Shown here one piece after another: positions 34,385-43,900 of a DNA stretch of 58,989 nt. A program made the position numbers and the translations under genes. The notes under the pieces were generated by a model that made no database searches, was not told the origin of the DNA, and was given only the letters and a program-made list of their open reading frames with translations. This stretch comes from Microcystis viridis FACHB-1342 (GTDB lineage Bacteria; Cyanobacteriota; Cyanobacteriia; Cyanobacteriales; Microcystaceae), in the NCBI RefSeq assembly GCF_014698335.1, contig NZ_JACJSV010000020.1:1-58989 (forward strand), given 5' to 3'. The number at the start of each line of letters is the position of its first letter. The stretch's first letter is position 1.

Positions 34385-35380
34385 AACCTATCTCGCTTGC
34401 GCTGAAGGACATCAACCCTAAACCAAGAATTATCCCTAAAGGATAGGGGTGACTACAGTTACTATTATAGGCCGATCATAATTCTTAAAAAAGTTCTGAT
34501 CTAACAAAATTGGCTAATGTCAGGGTTAGATGATAAGCTGCCTGCGAATTTAAATTGCTTGTTGAGATGAGGCACTCTCGCACTCTTGGAAAAGGCAACA
34601 GTAAAAGGATTGGGGAGAGAGATGGCTCTCTTGGATTTGGTGGGTAAAATGTATTCTAAGATACAGCCCTGCTGGCGCGGGAGTGGAAGAAACCACTCCA
34701 GACACAGAGGACACAAAGATCGATCATTATGTAAGTTAAACTTATCACACAGAACCTAGAAGAGCCACCAGCTTCGATAATTAATTCGGATATTAGAACT
34801 CTTGCAAATTAATTATATGTTATGATTATAGGCTAACTAATTTTTTGGGAAAATTAGTTAATAGGTACATTTGTCATAAATAAAAACCTGAAGTTTTACT
34901 TTTAACTCAAAACTCTTGAGATATGCTTTAATTTGGTTATCAAAACCTCTTTATTTAAGCGGCACAAACTATCTCAATTTTTATAATTGAGAATAATTAT
35001 GGCTCTTCTGAGTTTGGTATGCTTCTCGGCGGTTTATCAGGAGCTTAAAGGATTGAAACACCTTCCAGATAAGTCTTTTGTGTTTTTTTCCAGAGCTAAA
35101 TTGAATTAATCCTTTGCCGGATAGGGTTTCCAGCTAATCAGATGAACCTTTCAGCTTCTACAAACAGTTCACTGACGACCTGGAATTTAAGGCTCTGCTC
35201 CTCGGTTTTCTCTTGAATCGATTCCTGCAGCGATCGAATACTTCCGAAGCTAAGACAGACTCAGTTTAACATTCGATCGAACTTTGCCGCCGATCCCTGA
35301 CCAATGACAGGGTAAGAACGGGGGTCTTCCCCCGACATTTGAGATAAAATCGATCTAGTTAAAAATTTAATTCCGAAACT
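34385..35380. other. 996-base intergenic region with remnants
   Basis: It contains the AAAATGTATTCTAAGATACA repeat (34637-34666), AGAAGAGCCA (34759-34768) and its complement TGGCTCTTCT (35000-35009) as possible ends of an about 250-base element. An 11-base-pair hairpin TAACTAATTTT/AAAATTAGTTA lies at 34834-34860 and a CTCTTGCAAATTAATTA end-motif at 34800. A start-less frame at 35138-35260 (minus) may be a gene remnant. CGGGGGTCTTCCCCCG (35318-35333) is a palindromic hairpin before ffh. Confidence 0.45.
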
Positions 35381-36817
35381 ATGTTCGACGCACTGGCCGA
35401 CCGCTTAGAAGACGCATGGAAAAAATTACGAGGTCAAGATAAAATCTCCTCGGCCAATATACAAGAAACCCTCAAAGAAGTCCGGCGGGCTTTATTAGAA
35501 GCAGATGTTAACCTACAGGTAGTCAAGGGATTTATTGCTGAGGTCGAGAAACAAGCCCTCGGCGCTGAAGTGATTTCCGGAGTCAATCCCGGTCAGCAAT
35601 TTATCAAAATTGTCTATGATGAATTAGTTAAAATTATGGGGGAAAGTAACGTTCCCCTAGCTCAGGCCGATAAACCCCCCACCGTAATTTTAATGGCCGG
35701 GTTGCAAGGGACAGGAAAAACCACCGCCACCGCCAAATTAGCCCTATATCTCCGCAAACAGTCCAAAAGCTGCCTGATGGTGGCTACCGATGTTTACCGT
35801 CCGGCGGCCATTGACCAATTAATCACCCTCGGTAAACAGATAAATGTTCCCGTCTTCGAGATGGGTTCTCAGGCTAATCCCGTCGATATCGCCCGTCAAG
35901 GTGTGGAAAAAGCCAAAGAATTGGGCGTAGATACGGTTATCATCGACACTGCCGGTCGTTTGCAGATAGACACCCAGATGATGGGCGAACTAGCACAAAT
36001 CAAGAAAATTGTCAAGCCCGACGACACTTTATTAGTGGTGGATGCCATGACCGGTCAGGAAGCGGCCAATCTCACCCACACTTTTCACCAACAAATCGGC
36101 ATCACGGGGGCAATTCTCACCAAACTTGATGGCGATACTCGCGGTGGGGCAGCCCTATCAGTGCGGCAAATATCGGGACAACCGATTAAATTTGTTGGGG
36201 TTGGCGAAAAAGTAGAAGCTTTAGAGCCATTTTATCCCGATCGCCTCGCCAGTCGCATCCTCAATATGGGTGATGTCCTGACGCTAGTGGAAAAAGCCCA
36301 GGAACAGTTAGACCTAGAAGACGCGGCCAAAATGCAGGCCAAGATTTTAGAGGCTAAGTTTGATTTTAATGACTTCCTCAAACAGATGCGGCTGTTAAAA
36401 AATATGGGTTCCCTGGGGGGAGTCCTCAAGTTAATCCCCGGTCTGGGCAAACTGAGCGGGACAGACATCGAAAAGGGCGAAAAAGAGTTAAAACGCACGG
36501 AAGCGATGATTAATTCCATGACCACGGAGGAACGCGCTAACCCCGATTTATTGGCTAAGTCTCCTAATCGTCGTCGTCGCATTGCCAAAGGTTCGGGACA
36601 TCCAGAAACAGAAGTTAGCAAACTAATTGCTAATTTCACCAGAATGCGAACGATGATGCAACAGATGGGACGGGGACAAATGCCCGCTATGCCGGGGATG
36701 CCCGGGATGGGTGGCGGAATGTTTGGGGGTGGCAATCAACCGGGGTTCCGCGGTCAAGGTGGCAGCTCGAAAAAACCGAAGAAAATCAAGAAAAAGAAAG
36801 GTTTTGGCGATTTATAG
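35381..36817 (+). CDS. ffh: signal recognition particle GTPase Ffh (SRP54)
   Basis: Ffh binds signal sequences and 4.5S RNA to target nascent membrane proteins to FtsY and the translocon. The N domain precedes the G domain with GLQGTGKTTT (about 110-119), DTAGRLQID and TKLDGDTRGGAAL. The methionine-rich M domain follows (KQMRLLKNMGSLGGVLKLIPG ... RRRRIAKGSGHPETEVSKLI). It ends in a Gly/Met-rich stretch and a basic tail (KKPKKIKKKKGFGDL). The 478 residues are complete. The gene converges on thiL with 3 bases between. Confidence 0.96.
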   Translation: MFDALADRLEDAWKKLRGQDKISSANIQETLKEVRRALLEADVNLQVVKGFIAEVEKQALGAEVISGVNPGQQFIKIVYDELVKIMGESNVPLAQADKPPTVILMAGLQGTGKTTATAKLALYLRKQSKSCLMVATDVYRPAAIDQLITLGKQINVPVFEMGSQANPVDIARQGVEKAKELGVDTVIIDTAGRLQIDTQMMGELAQIKKIVKPDDTLLVVDAMTGQEAANLTHTFHQQIGITGAILTKLDGDTRGGAALSVRQISGQPIKFVGVGEKVEALEPFYPDRLASRILNMGDVLTLVEKAQEQLDLEDAAKMQAKILEAKFDFNDFLKQMRLLKNMGSLGGVLKLIPGLGKLSGTDIEKGEKELKRTEAMINSMTTEERANPDLLAKSPNRRRRIAKGSGHPETEVSKLIANFTRMRTMMQQMGRGQMPAMPGMPGMGGGMFGGGNQPGFRGQGGSSKKPKKIKKKKGFGDL

Positions 36818-36820
36818 AGG

Positions 36821-37789
36821 CTAAAAATGTTGAAATCCAGAGCTTAAACTGAGGTTTCTACCGTCGGCTAATTTTATCTCTCTCCCGGGGACGATTTGAC
36901 CGATTATCGCCCCCCCGGACCCCACTTTCTCCAGCAATTCTCTGGCACTGTCCGGGGGTAAACACAAAACTAACTCAAAGTCTTCACCGCCGTATAAAGC
37001 CCATTCTAGAGCTTTTTCGGCTCCTACATATTCTTTCAGGGTTGGATGCAGGGGAATCCGCTCGATTTCGGCACCAACCCCACTACAGCGACAAATTTGG
37101 ATGATGGCATCTGCTAACCCGTCACTGCTATCCATGCCGGCGATGGGAAATTGCTTGACAATTTTTTGTAAATGTGGTATGCAATCAAGTCTCGGTCGCG
37201 GCCGTTGATGAGCTTGGATTAATCGCTTTTTTTGGGAGGAATTTAAATTCCTCCCGGTTTCAGGGTGCAAGAGTAACTCTAATCCGGCCCGCGATAAACC
37301 GTGATAACCAGTAATAACGATACTATCGCCAACTTTTGCGTTAAAACGTCTAATTTCTTCATTTTTTGCCACTTGTCCCAGGGCAGTGATGCTGATGTTA
37401 ATCTCCGTGGCCCGACAGACATCGCCACCAACGATCGCCGTCTGATATACTTGCAGACAAGAGCTAAGACCCCGATAGAGTCCTTCTAGCCAATCGATGG
37501 CTAGATCGGGAGTTAAAGCCAATCCTACCGTAATTCCCAGGGGTTCTGCCCCCATAGCCGCTAAATCGGATAAATTAGCCGCCGCCGCTCGCCAGCCCAC
37601 ATCTTCCGGAGAGGTGGTAATATCGCTAAAGTGGACGTTATTAACTAAAACATCAGTGGTGACGACGAGAGAGTAACCCTCTTTGATCGATAAAATCGCC
37701 CCATCATCACCGATAATCTCCGCAGGACAATATTTTTGCAGAATCGGTAGCAATCCCTGTTCACCCAAATCTTTAACGGTTAAATTCAT
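36821..37789 (-). CDS. thiL: thiamine-monophosphate kinase
   Basis: ThiL phosphorylates thiamine monophosphate to the coenzyme thiamine diphosphate. Family motifs are GDDGAILSI, VVTTDVLVNNVHF (metal and ATP binding), NLSDLAAMGAEPLGITVGLAL, VGGDVCRA and MDSSDGLADAI. The C-terminal WALYGGEDFELVLCLPP closes the fold. At 322 residues it is complete. Confidence 0.93.
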   Translation of the reverse strand: MNLTVKDLGEQGLLPILQKYCPAEIIGDDGAILSIKEGYSLVVTTDVLVNNVHFSDITTSPEDVGWRAAAANLSDLAAMGAEPLGITVGLALTPDLAIDWLEGLYRGLSSCLQVYQTAIVGGDVCRATEINISITALGQVAKNEEIRRFNAKVGDSIVITGYHGLSRAGLELLLHPETGRNLNSSQKKRLIQAHQRPRPRLDCIPHLQKIVKQFPIAGMDSSDGLADAIIQICRCSGVGAEIERIPLHPTLKEYVGAEKALEWALYGGEDFELVLCLPPDSARELLEKVGSGGAIIGQIVPGREIKLADGRNLSLSSGFQHF

Positions 37790-37860
37790 AATTTCTGGGA
37801 ATTGAACGATGCAGCTTCTAAAAAGTCTTTAGTTAAGGTTTGCGGCAAAAAGTTTTTCGT

Positions 37861-37899
37861 GGGGGTAGGGTGTGGGGTGTGGGGTGTGGGGTGTAGGGT
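37861..37899. repeat. heptamer STRR, GTGTGGG units
   Basis: Five tandem GTGTGGG/GTGTAGG units lie 70 bases upstream of thiL. They are the complement of the CCCTACA/CCCCACA arrays elsewhere in the window. Confidence 0.65.
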
Positions 37900-38048
37900 T
37901 TTATCCATTTTCAGGTGGTCAATTACCTAATTTTCAGGGAAAAAGTCCCTAAAATTTCCCCCCAATCACTCCAATGGTCGGCACTTTTTGAGGGAAAAAA
38001 AGTCTAAAAGCGTTATCCAACAAGGTTTTTAGATTTATTCAGCAGACC

Positions 38049-38735
38049 CTAGTTAAGAGGATTGGCGCTGATTTTTTCGTAGGCGCGATCGATAATTCCC
38101 CGACCGCGCAAAAAGCCGGTATTAGCCCCCGGACAAAGATAGGAGAGGGTTTCTGGGCTAAAACGGTCTAAAATAGCCCTTTGCGATCGCAATTGCCGCA
38201 GCCAGTGGAAAGTTTTCGCGGTCTGTAGGGGTTGCGGTTGACCCTTGGTGTCGGGGAGAAGATGACGACCGGTAAATAAAACCCCCCCGTGACGCTGCCA
38301 GTAGAGACAGGAGGAGCCGGGAGAATGGCCAGGAGTCCAAAAACCGCTACAAGTGGGAGATAACTGGATTTGCTGCTGAAAAACGGTAATTTGACGGTGA
38401 GGAAGCAGATAGGCTTCCTGTTCCTGTAGAATAATCTCACAATTAAGTAAACTTTGCAGAGAATCGCTCTGCTTACCCTGACCCCCGCGATGGGTAAAAA
38501 ATAGGTAACGGACACCCTTTTCTCGGAGAAAATCCCGCTCGCTCTCGTCGCAGCCAGGACAATCCACCAGAATATTGCCAGTATTTTCTACAATAAGATA
38601 AGAGGTTCCCCCTAGGGTTTCCCGATTAGGCGAGAAAGCGTATAAACCTTCTAGAATTAATCGAGGGGGTTTTGTGGTTTTGCTAACCTCTAAAGGAGAC
38701 GATTCGGTTTCCGATCGCATGGTTTGCCTATCCAA
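38049..38735 (-). CDS. metallo-beta-lactamase-fold protein with degenerate metal site
   Basis: This 228-residue protein has MBL-fold features: GGTSYLIVENTGNILVDCPG at the start of the core, TPGHSPGSSCLYW (third metal motif) and GVLFTGRHLLPD. The first motif, normally HxHxDH, reads FFTHRGGQGKQSD. Most metal ligands are therefore missing and hydrolase activity is doubtful. Related degenerate proteins occur in cyanobacteria as I recall, so it is probably maintained in another role. ATG 38720 is an alternative start. It is divergent from the protease gene. Confidence 0.75.
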   Translation of the reverse strand: MDRQTMRSETESSPLEVSKTTKPPRLILEGLYAFSPNRETLGGTSYLIVENTGNILVDCPGCDESERDFLREKGVRYLFFTHRGGQGKQSDSLQSLLNCEIILQEQEAYLLPHRQITVFQQQIQLSPTCSGFWTPGHSPGSSCLYWQRHGGVLFTGRHLLPDTKGQPQPLQTAKTFHWLRQLRSQRAILDRFSPETLSYLCPGANTGFLRGRGIIDRAYEKISANPLN

Positions 38736-38824
38736 ATCACAATCAATGCGGTTTACAATTTAGCACGATCGATGACCGGGCCGGCTGAAATTAGCCGCTT
38801 TTTATTCAAGAGAAAAGAGCCGAT

Positions 38825-40309
38825 ATGGAAATGTGGTTGTTATTAGGGATTCTTGGCGGTTTCACTTATTTTATGGTCAAGCGTAGCGTGGCCAAAATCA
38901 CGACAACACCAGTTTGGTTAATTTGGTTAGTCCTGATGACTCCGGCTCTAATTTGGACCGGCTGGACGTTAATCTATGGACAGGATACCCCCATGCCGGC
39001 ATTTTTGCTGATCGGCCCCTTTGTGATCTGCCCTTTTTTGTACTGGTGGTTAGTACAGAGAGGCCGGGTTACTCCCCAAGAAAGCTCCCCATCACCACGG
39101 AAACAAGCGAATTTAGTCCTAGAAAATATTGATAATCCTGCACCTAAAAATGATTTAAAACCGATCACTGCTGAAGAGGAAAAATCCCTACGAGATTGTT
39201 TTCCTTGGGGTATTTATTATCTGCAAAATATCGATTATCGTCCCCAAGCAATTCTCTGTCGGGGGAAATTGCGAGCAGTTCCCGAAGAAGCTTATCAAGT
39301 GATTAAAAGCAATGTGGAAAAGGTTTTTGGAGATCGCTTTTTATTGCTTTTCCAAGAAAGTTTTCAGGGACAACCTTTTTTCGCTCTTGTGGCTAATCCC
39401 TGGCAGCAAAAAACAGAAACCATAGAAACTGAAAAAGTTACTCGCCCCTTTCTTGCCCTGGGTTTATTGTTATTAACTATCTTAACCACCACAGTGGTCG
39501 GTGCGGGATTAAGTGGCATTAACGCCCAACAATTAGAAAATAATTCTAGTTTATTATTGCAAGGTTTACCCTACAGTTTGGGCTTAATTGCTATTTTAGG
39601 ACTGCACGAATTCAGTCATTATTTTACAGCAGTTAAATATAAAATTAAAACTACTTTGCCCTATTTTATCCCCATTCCTTTCTTCCTCGGCACCTTCGGG
39701 GCTTTTATTCAAATGCGATCCCCTGTACCCACCCGCAAAGCTTTATTTGATGTGGCGGTGGCCGGTCCTTTGGGGGGTATAATTATCGCTATTCCTCTAA
39801 TGTTTTGGGGATTGTCCCTCTCGGAAATAGTTCCCCTAACTAATCAAAGCAGTTTATTAAATTTTCAGGCCTTAAATCCGCAGTTTTCTTTTCTCTTATC
39901 TATCGTAGCTAAACTAGCTCTCGGCAGTAATTTAATCGCAGGAAAAGCCATCCATTTACATCCTTTAGCGGTAGCTGGTTATGTGGGAATTATCGTTACG
40001 GCCTTGAATTTAATGCCCGTTGGTCAATTGGATGGTGGTCATATTGTTCACGCCATGTATGGGCAGAAAACCGCCATAATTATCGGTCAATTAACTCGAT
40101 TATTCATGTTTATTTTAGCCCTAGTGCAGCCAGATTTTTTACTCTGGGCGATTATCCTTTTATTAATGCCAGTCAGCGATCAACCTGCTTTAAATGATGT
40201 CACCGAATTGGATAATAAACGAGATTTATTAGGTCTATTTTCCCTGGCTTTATTATTAAGTATTTTGCTCCCCCTTCCCGAAGCGGTGGCCCGTTGGTGG
40301 GGGATGTAA
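38825..40309 (+). CDS. site-2 protease family (M50) zinc metallopeptidase, EGY-like
   Basis: This intramembrane protease resembles plant EGY proteins and their cyanobacterial relatives. Two N-terminal membrane helices are followed by a soluble region (about 110-205). The zinc motif HEFSH (His261, Glu262, His265) lies in a membrane helix. LNLMPVGQLDGGHIVHAM (about 398-415) supplies the third ligand Asp. About eight membrane helices in total. At 494 residues it is full length. Substrates may include membrane-bound regulators or photosynthetic-membrane proteins; none is shown here. Confidence 0.88.
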   Translation: MEMWLLLGILGGFTYFMVKRSVAKITTTPVWLIWLVLMTPALIWTGWTLIYGQDTPMPAFLLIGPFVICPFLYWWLVQRGRVTPQESSPSPRKQANLVLENIDNPAPKNDLKPITAEEEKSLRDCFPWGIYYLQNIDYRPQAILCRGKLRAVPEEAYQVIKSNVEKVFGDRFLLLFQESFQGQPFFALVANPWQQKTETIETEKVTRPFLALGLLLLTILTTTVVGAGLSGINAQQLENNSSLLLQGLPYSLGLIAILGLHEFSHYFTAVKYKIKTTLPYFIPIPFFLGTFGAFIQMRSPVPTRKALFDVAVAGPLGGIIIAIPLMFWGLSLSEIVPLTNQSSLLNFQALNPQFSFLLSIVAKLALGSNLIAGKAIHLHPLAVAGYVGIIVTALNLMPVGQLDGGHIVHAMYGQKTAIIIGQLTRLFMFILALVQPDFLLWAIILLLMPVSDQPALNDVTELDNKRDLLGLFSLALLLSILLPLPEAVARWWGM

Positions 40310-40466
40310 GCGACCGCATCAATCAACCTGAGTTCTGGGAAAATTATCGGTCAGTTAGGGAATAAAATCCCCATCTCCTACGTCAATGTGAGTTCGATGA
40401 TCCTCACCCTCGATCACTTTAATCCACAAAGCTGAAGGTTGACAACCGCTCACCGATCACTGTTAT

Positions 40467-41099
40467 ATGGTTCTCAAGGCTAATTCTCAGAGAAAAAAGC
40501 GAGTTTCTCCGCAAGGGAAGTTAGGCAAATTTAGGTTAAAATTGCTGGCTATTCCGCTAATTTTGGCGGGTTTAGGCTGGTTGTACCTCGATTTACGTCA
40601 GCAGTGGCTAAAACCGGAAGCGATTTTTGTTTTGGGAGGTCATGCCGATCGAGAACGTTTTGCGGCAAAATTAGCTAAGGAATATCCCGATCTACCGATT
40701 TGGGTATCTTCCGGTAGTCCGCGACGATATGTGCAAAAGATTTTTAAAAAAGCGGGAATTCCCCCAGAACGTCTCCATCTCGATTACAATGCGCGAGATA
40801 CTGTCACTAACTTTACTAGCCTAGCCGATCAACTGAAAGCCCAAGGTATTGATAGCGTCTATCTAGTCACTTCTGATAATCACATGAGAAGGGCGCGATT
40901 AGTGGGAGAAATTATTTTTGGTAGTCGCGGAATCGTGATTAAACCGGTGACTGTTCCCTCCCAATCACCCCCCGAACCCCTAGAAAAGTCCCTCAGAGAC
41001 GGTTTTAGGGCAATATTATGGATAATAACCGGTTCTACCGGGGAATTTTGGCTAGAATCCGATTCTAGTCCCCCTCAGTTCCCAACCCGATCAAAATAA
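40467..41099 (+). CDS. YdcF/ElyC-like DUF218 protein
   Basis: The 210-residue protein has an N-terminal membrane anchor (LLAIPLILAGLGWLYLDL). The DUF218 domain has the motifs AIFVLGGHADRERFAAKLA, IWVSSGSPRRY, HLDYNARDTVTNF and VYLVTSDNHMRRARLV. DUF218 proteins such as ElyC and SanA affect envelope integrity in E. coli. The exact role in cyanobacteria is unknown. It lies 27 bases upstream of the exchanger gene and may be cotranscribed with it. Confidence 0.8.
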   Translation: MVLKANSQRKKRVSPQGKLGKFRLKLLAIPLILAGLGWLYLDLRQQWLKPEAIFVLGGHADRERFAAKLAKEYPDLPIWVSSGSPRRYVQKIFKKAGIPPERLHLDYNARDTVTNFTSLADQLKAQGIDSVYLVTSDNHMRRARLVGEIIFGSRGIVIKPVTVPSQSPPEPLEKSLRDGFRAILWIITGSTGEFWLESDSSPPQFPTRSK

Positions 41100-41126
41100 A
41101 ATTATCTTGACAAAATTAACCACTTT

Positions 41127-42215
41127 ATGTTAAGCAAAAACACCATTTTCGCCATCTTATTAATTTTTGTGCCTATATCGATCGCCGGTTCGCTGCTACA
41201 CTGGGGCGGAACGGTAGTTTTTATCACCGCTTGTCTAGCCATTATCCCCCTAGCGGCCTACATGGGGGAAGCCACCGAAGCGATTGCGGTGGTGGTTGGT
41301 CCAAATATTGGCGGTTTGATGAATGCCACCTTTGGCAATGCCACAGAATTAATTCTCGCCTATGTCGCTTTGCGGGAAGGGTTCATCGATGTGGTAAAAG
41401 CGACGATTACTGGTTCAATTATCGGTAATTTACTCTTAGTTATGGGATTATCGATGTTTTTAGGCGGTTTACGCTTCAAAGAACAGGAATTTCAACCGAT
41501 AACCGCTCGTTTAAATGCCTCAGCCATGAATTTGGCGGTGGTGGCGCTCCTTTTACCCACTGCCGTGCAATTTACCTCCACGGGAGTCGGGGAACCAGTC
41601 CTGCAACGTCTATCCGTGGCCGTGGCAGCGGTGTTAATTTTCGTCTATGGTTTAAGTCTCTTATTTTCCATGAAAACCCACACCTATCTCTACGATGTCG
41701 GGATTGCTGGTATTGAGGAGGAAAGCGCTGGAGAAAACCCCGCAAAACCGAAAATCTGGTTTTGGTCTTTGATTTTATTGATCGTTACCATCGCTGTGGC
41801 CGTAGAATCGGAGTTATTGGTGGCATCCCTAGAGGAGGCTACGGAACAGCTAGGTTTAACGGCACTGTTTACCGGGGTGATTCTTTTGCCTATTATCGGT
41901 AATGCGGCCGAACACGCTACGGCCGTCACCGTCGCTCTTAAGAATAAAATGGATCTATCGGTATCTGTGGCCGTCGGTTCCAGTATGCAGATCGCCCTGT
42001 TTGTGGCTCCGGTTTTGGTTATCATGGGTTATATTATCGGTCAGCCCATGGATCTAAATTTTAATCCCTTTGAGTTAGTGGCAGTGGCTGTAGCGGTGTG
42101 GTTAGCTAATTCGATTAGTAGTGATGGGCGATCGAATTGGTTGGAAGGAATGTTACTCTTAGCTACCTATGCTATCCTGGCCTTGGCTTTCTTTTTCCAT
42201 CCTCTCACCGCTTAA
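41127..42215 (+). CDS. calcium/proton exchanger (CaCA family, Cax)
   Basis: This membrane antiporter expels calcium in exchange for protons. Two homologous halves carry the paired alpha-repeats: GGLMNATFGNATELILAYVAL in the first, and LLPIIGNAAEHATAVTVALKNKMDLSVSVAVGSS in the second. About eleven membrane helices, separated by an acidic loop (GIEEESAGENPAKPK). At 362 residues it is complete. Confidence 0.92.
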   Translation: MLSKNTIFAILLIFVPISIAGSLLHWGGTVVFITACLAIIPLAAYMGEATEAIAVVVGPNIGGLMNATFGNATELILAYVALREGFIDVVKATITGSIIGNLLLVMGLSMFLGGLRFKEQEFQPITARLNASAMNLAVVALLLPTAVQFTSTGVGEPVLQRLSVAVAAVLIFVYGLSLLFSMKTHTYLYDVGIAGIEEESAGENPAKPKIWFWSLILLIVTIAVAVESELLVASLEEATEQLGLTALFTGVILLPIIGNAAEHATAVTVALKNKMDLSVSVAVGSSMQIALFVAPVLVIMGYIIGQPMDLNFNPFELVAVAVAVWLANSISSDGRSNWLEGMLLLATYAILALAFFFHPLTA

Positions 42216-42217
42216 AG

Positions 42218-42895
42218 TTATTTCTTGCAGATATATAGACAATGACGGACGCTTTGGCTTAAGGGAGTGGTAAAACTGGCAATTTTGAGGATTTTACCGC
42301 CAGCTTTCCCTAGATTCTCCTCTAAACTCAAACTATCCTGCGCGGACCACTGACCACGATAGAGAATAGCGATTCCGGTCTTTTTCAGGAAAGGCAAAGC
42401 ATAGTTAACACAGATATCCACATTACCTACCGCTCGCAAACAGACGATATCATAAGCACAGTTATGTTTAAGGTTTTTCCCGACGATTTCCGCCCGACCT
42501 AAACGAGTTTTCGTGTTATTTAACTCTAATTTGTCAATAACTTCTTCAAGAAAATTAATCTTTTTTTGGGTGGAATCTAAGAGAGTCACCGACCAATGGG
42601 GATATGCGATCGCAATTGGCAGCCCCGGAAACCCGGCCCCGGTCCCCAAATCGATGACTGATAGGGATTTTGTCAATAGATCTGGCTGGGATTTTTCTAA
42701 CCAAGCTAAACCCGATAAAGAATCCCAAAGATGTTTTTCCCAAAACTCCTCTGGTTGGGTAATTCGGGTGAGATTAAAACGTTGATTACCCTCTAAAATC
42801 AACTCATAAAGTTGTTGAAATCGCGCTTGTCTGGCTCCATCGGGTTGCCATTCTAGGGTTTCTTGCCAAAGGTCAAATAATTCAGGAAGGATCAT
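42218..42895 (-). CDS. rsmG: 16S rRNA (guanine(527)-N7)-methyltransferase
   Basis: RsmG methylates G527 of 16S rRNA. The SAM motif VIDLGTGAGFPGLPIAI is followed by VTLLDSTQKKINFLEEVI and VCLRAVGNVDICVNYALPFLKKTG. The N-terminal NLTRITQPEEFWEKHLWDSL is typical of the family. At 225 residues it is complete and ends 3 bases from the converging exchanger gene. A CAGTTATC repeat (42901-42925) separates it from cysK. Confidence 0.93.
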   Translation of the reverse strand: MILPELFDLWQETLEWQPDGARQARFQQLYELILEGNQRFNLTRITQPEEFWEKHLWDSLSGLAWLEKSQPDLLTKSLSVIDLGTGAGFPGLPIAIAYPHWSVTLLDSTQKKINFLEEVIDKLELNNTKTRLGRAEIVGKNLKHNCAYDIVCLRAVGNVDICVNYALPFLKKTGIAILYRGQWSAQDSLSLEENLGKAGGKILKIASFTTPLSQSVRHCLYICKK

Positions 42896-42930
42896 TAATT
42901 CAGTTATCAGTTATCAGTTATCAGTACAAT

Positions 42931-43899
42931 TTAAGCCAATCCTTTCTCAGCCAACCATTGAGGATTATATAAACGAGATTGATAACGGGACCCACCATCA
43001 CAAAGAACAGTAACTATGGTGTGGCCTGGTCCCATTTGTTTACCTAAAGCTACCGCAGCACCAACATTAATACCCACAGAACCCCCCATAAATAAACCAT
43101 CTTTTTGTAATAGTTGATAAACAACTTTAATGGCAGTGGGATCATCAATTTGAATGGCATCATCTATGGGTGAGCCTTCCATATTAGCGGTAATACGACT
43201 ATTACCAATCCCTTCCGTAATTGAACTACCTTCCAGGGTAATTGTCCCGGTTTTCACATAACTATATAAACCGCTACCCATCGGATCCGCCACCACACAA
43301 CGCACCTGGGGATTTTGGTCTTTTAAAAACATCGCCACCCCCGCGTAGGTTCCCCCGGTTCCCGTGGCAGCCACCCAAGCATCGATTTTACCGTCGGTTT
43401 GTTCCCAGATTTCCCGGCCGGTGGTTTCGTAGTGAGCGCGACGATTAGCCAGATTATCGAATTGATTGGCCCAGATAGCATTTTCCATCTCACTGGCCAA
43501 TCTCCCCGATAATTTAACGTAATTATTGGCATCTCGGTAAGGAACGGCGGGAACAGTACGCACTTCTGCACCCAATGTTCTCAATAGGTCGATTTTCTCT
43601 TGGGATTGGGTATCGGGAATGATAATCAGGCATTTATAACCTTTAGCATTGCAGATATGGGCCAAACCGATGCCAGTATTGCCGGCGGTTCCTTCGACAA
43701 CGGTCCCCCCCGGTTGGAGAGTACCGGCTTTTTCCGCTTCTTGAATAATATATAAAGCGGCCCGATCCTTGACCGAACCACCGGGGTTAAGAAATTCGGC
43801 CTTACCGAGAATCTCGCAGCCGGTTTCCTCGCTAAAACTATTGAGACGAATTAGGGGAGTATTACCCACCGCATCGACGAAACCATGTTTAATATCCAT
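42931..43899 (-). CDS. cysK: cysteine synthase A
   Basis: CysK is a PLP enzyme that joins O-acetylserine and sulfide into cysteine. The PLP lysine is Lys44 (NPGGSVKDRAALY). The phosphate-binding loop EGTAGNTGIGLA, the GTGGTYAGVAMFLK loop and the C-terminal VLCDGGSRYQSRLYN are present. At 322 residues it is complete. Its start lies only 2 bases from the 3' boundary of a decayed phoH copy, and no strong ribosome-binding site is visible. Its upstream region is thus made of duplicated DNA. Confidence 0.93.
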   Translation of the reverse strand: MDIKHGFVDAVGNTPLIRLNSFSEETGCEILGKAEFLNPGGSVKDRAALYIIQEAEKAGTLQPGGTVVEGTAGNTGIGLAHICNAKGYKCLIIIPDTQSQEKIDLLRTLGAEVRTVPAVPYRDANNYVKLSGRLASEMENAIWANQFDNLANRRAHYETTGREIWEQTDGKIDAWVAATGTGGTYAGVAMFLKDQNPQVRCVVADPMGSGLYSYVKTGTITLEGSSITEGIGNSRITANMEGSPIDDAIQIDDPTAIKVVYQLLQKDGLFMGGSVGINVGAAVALGKQMGPGHTIVTVLCDGGSRYQSRLYNPQWLAEKGLA

Positions 43900-43900
43900 A

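Noticed and set aside
34501-34716. 71-residue minus-strand frame in the region upstream of ffh
   Set aside because: It spans the AAAATGTATTCTAAGATACA dispersed repeat, has no start signal and no recognisable sequence.
35318-35333. CGGGGGTCTTCCCCCG hairpin before ffh as a terminator
   Set aside because: There is no T-run on either strand, and the nearest upstream gene is over 900 bases away.
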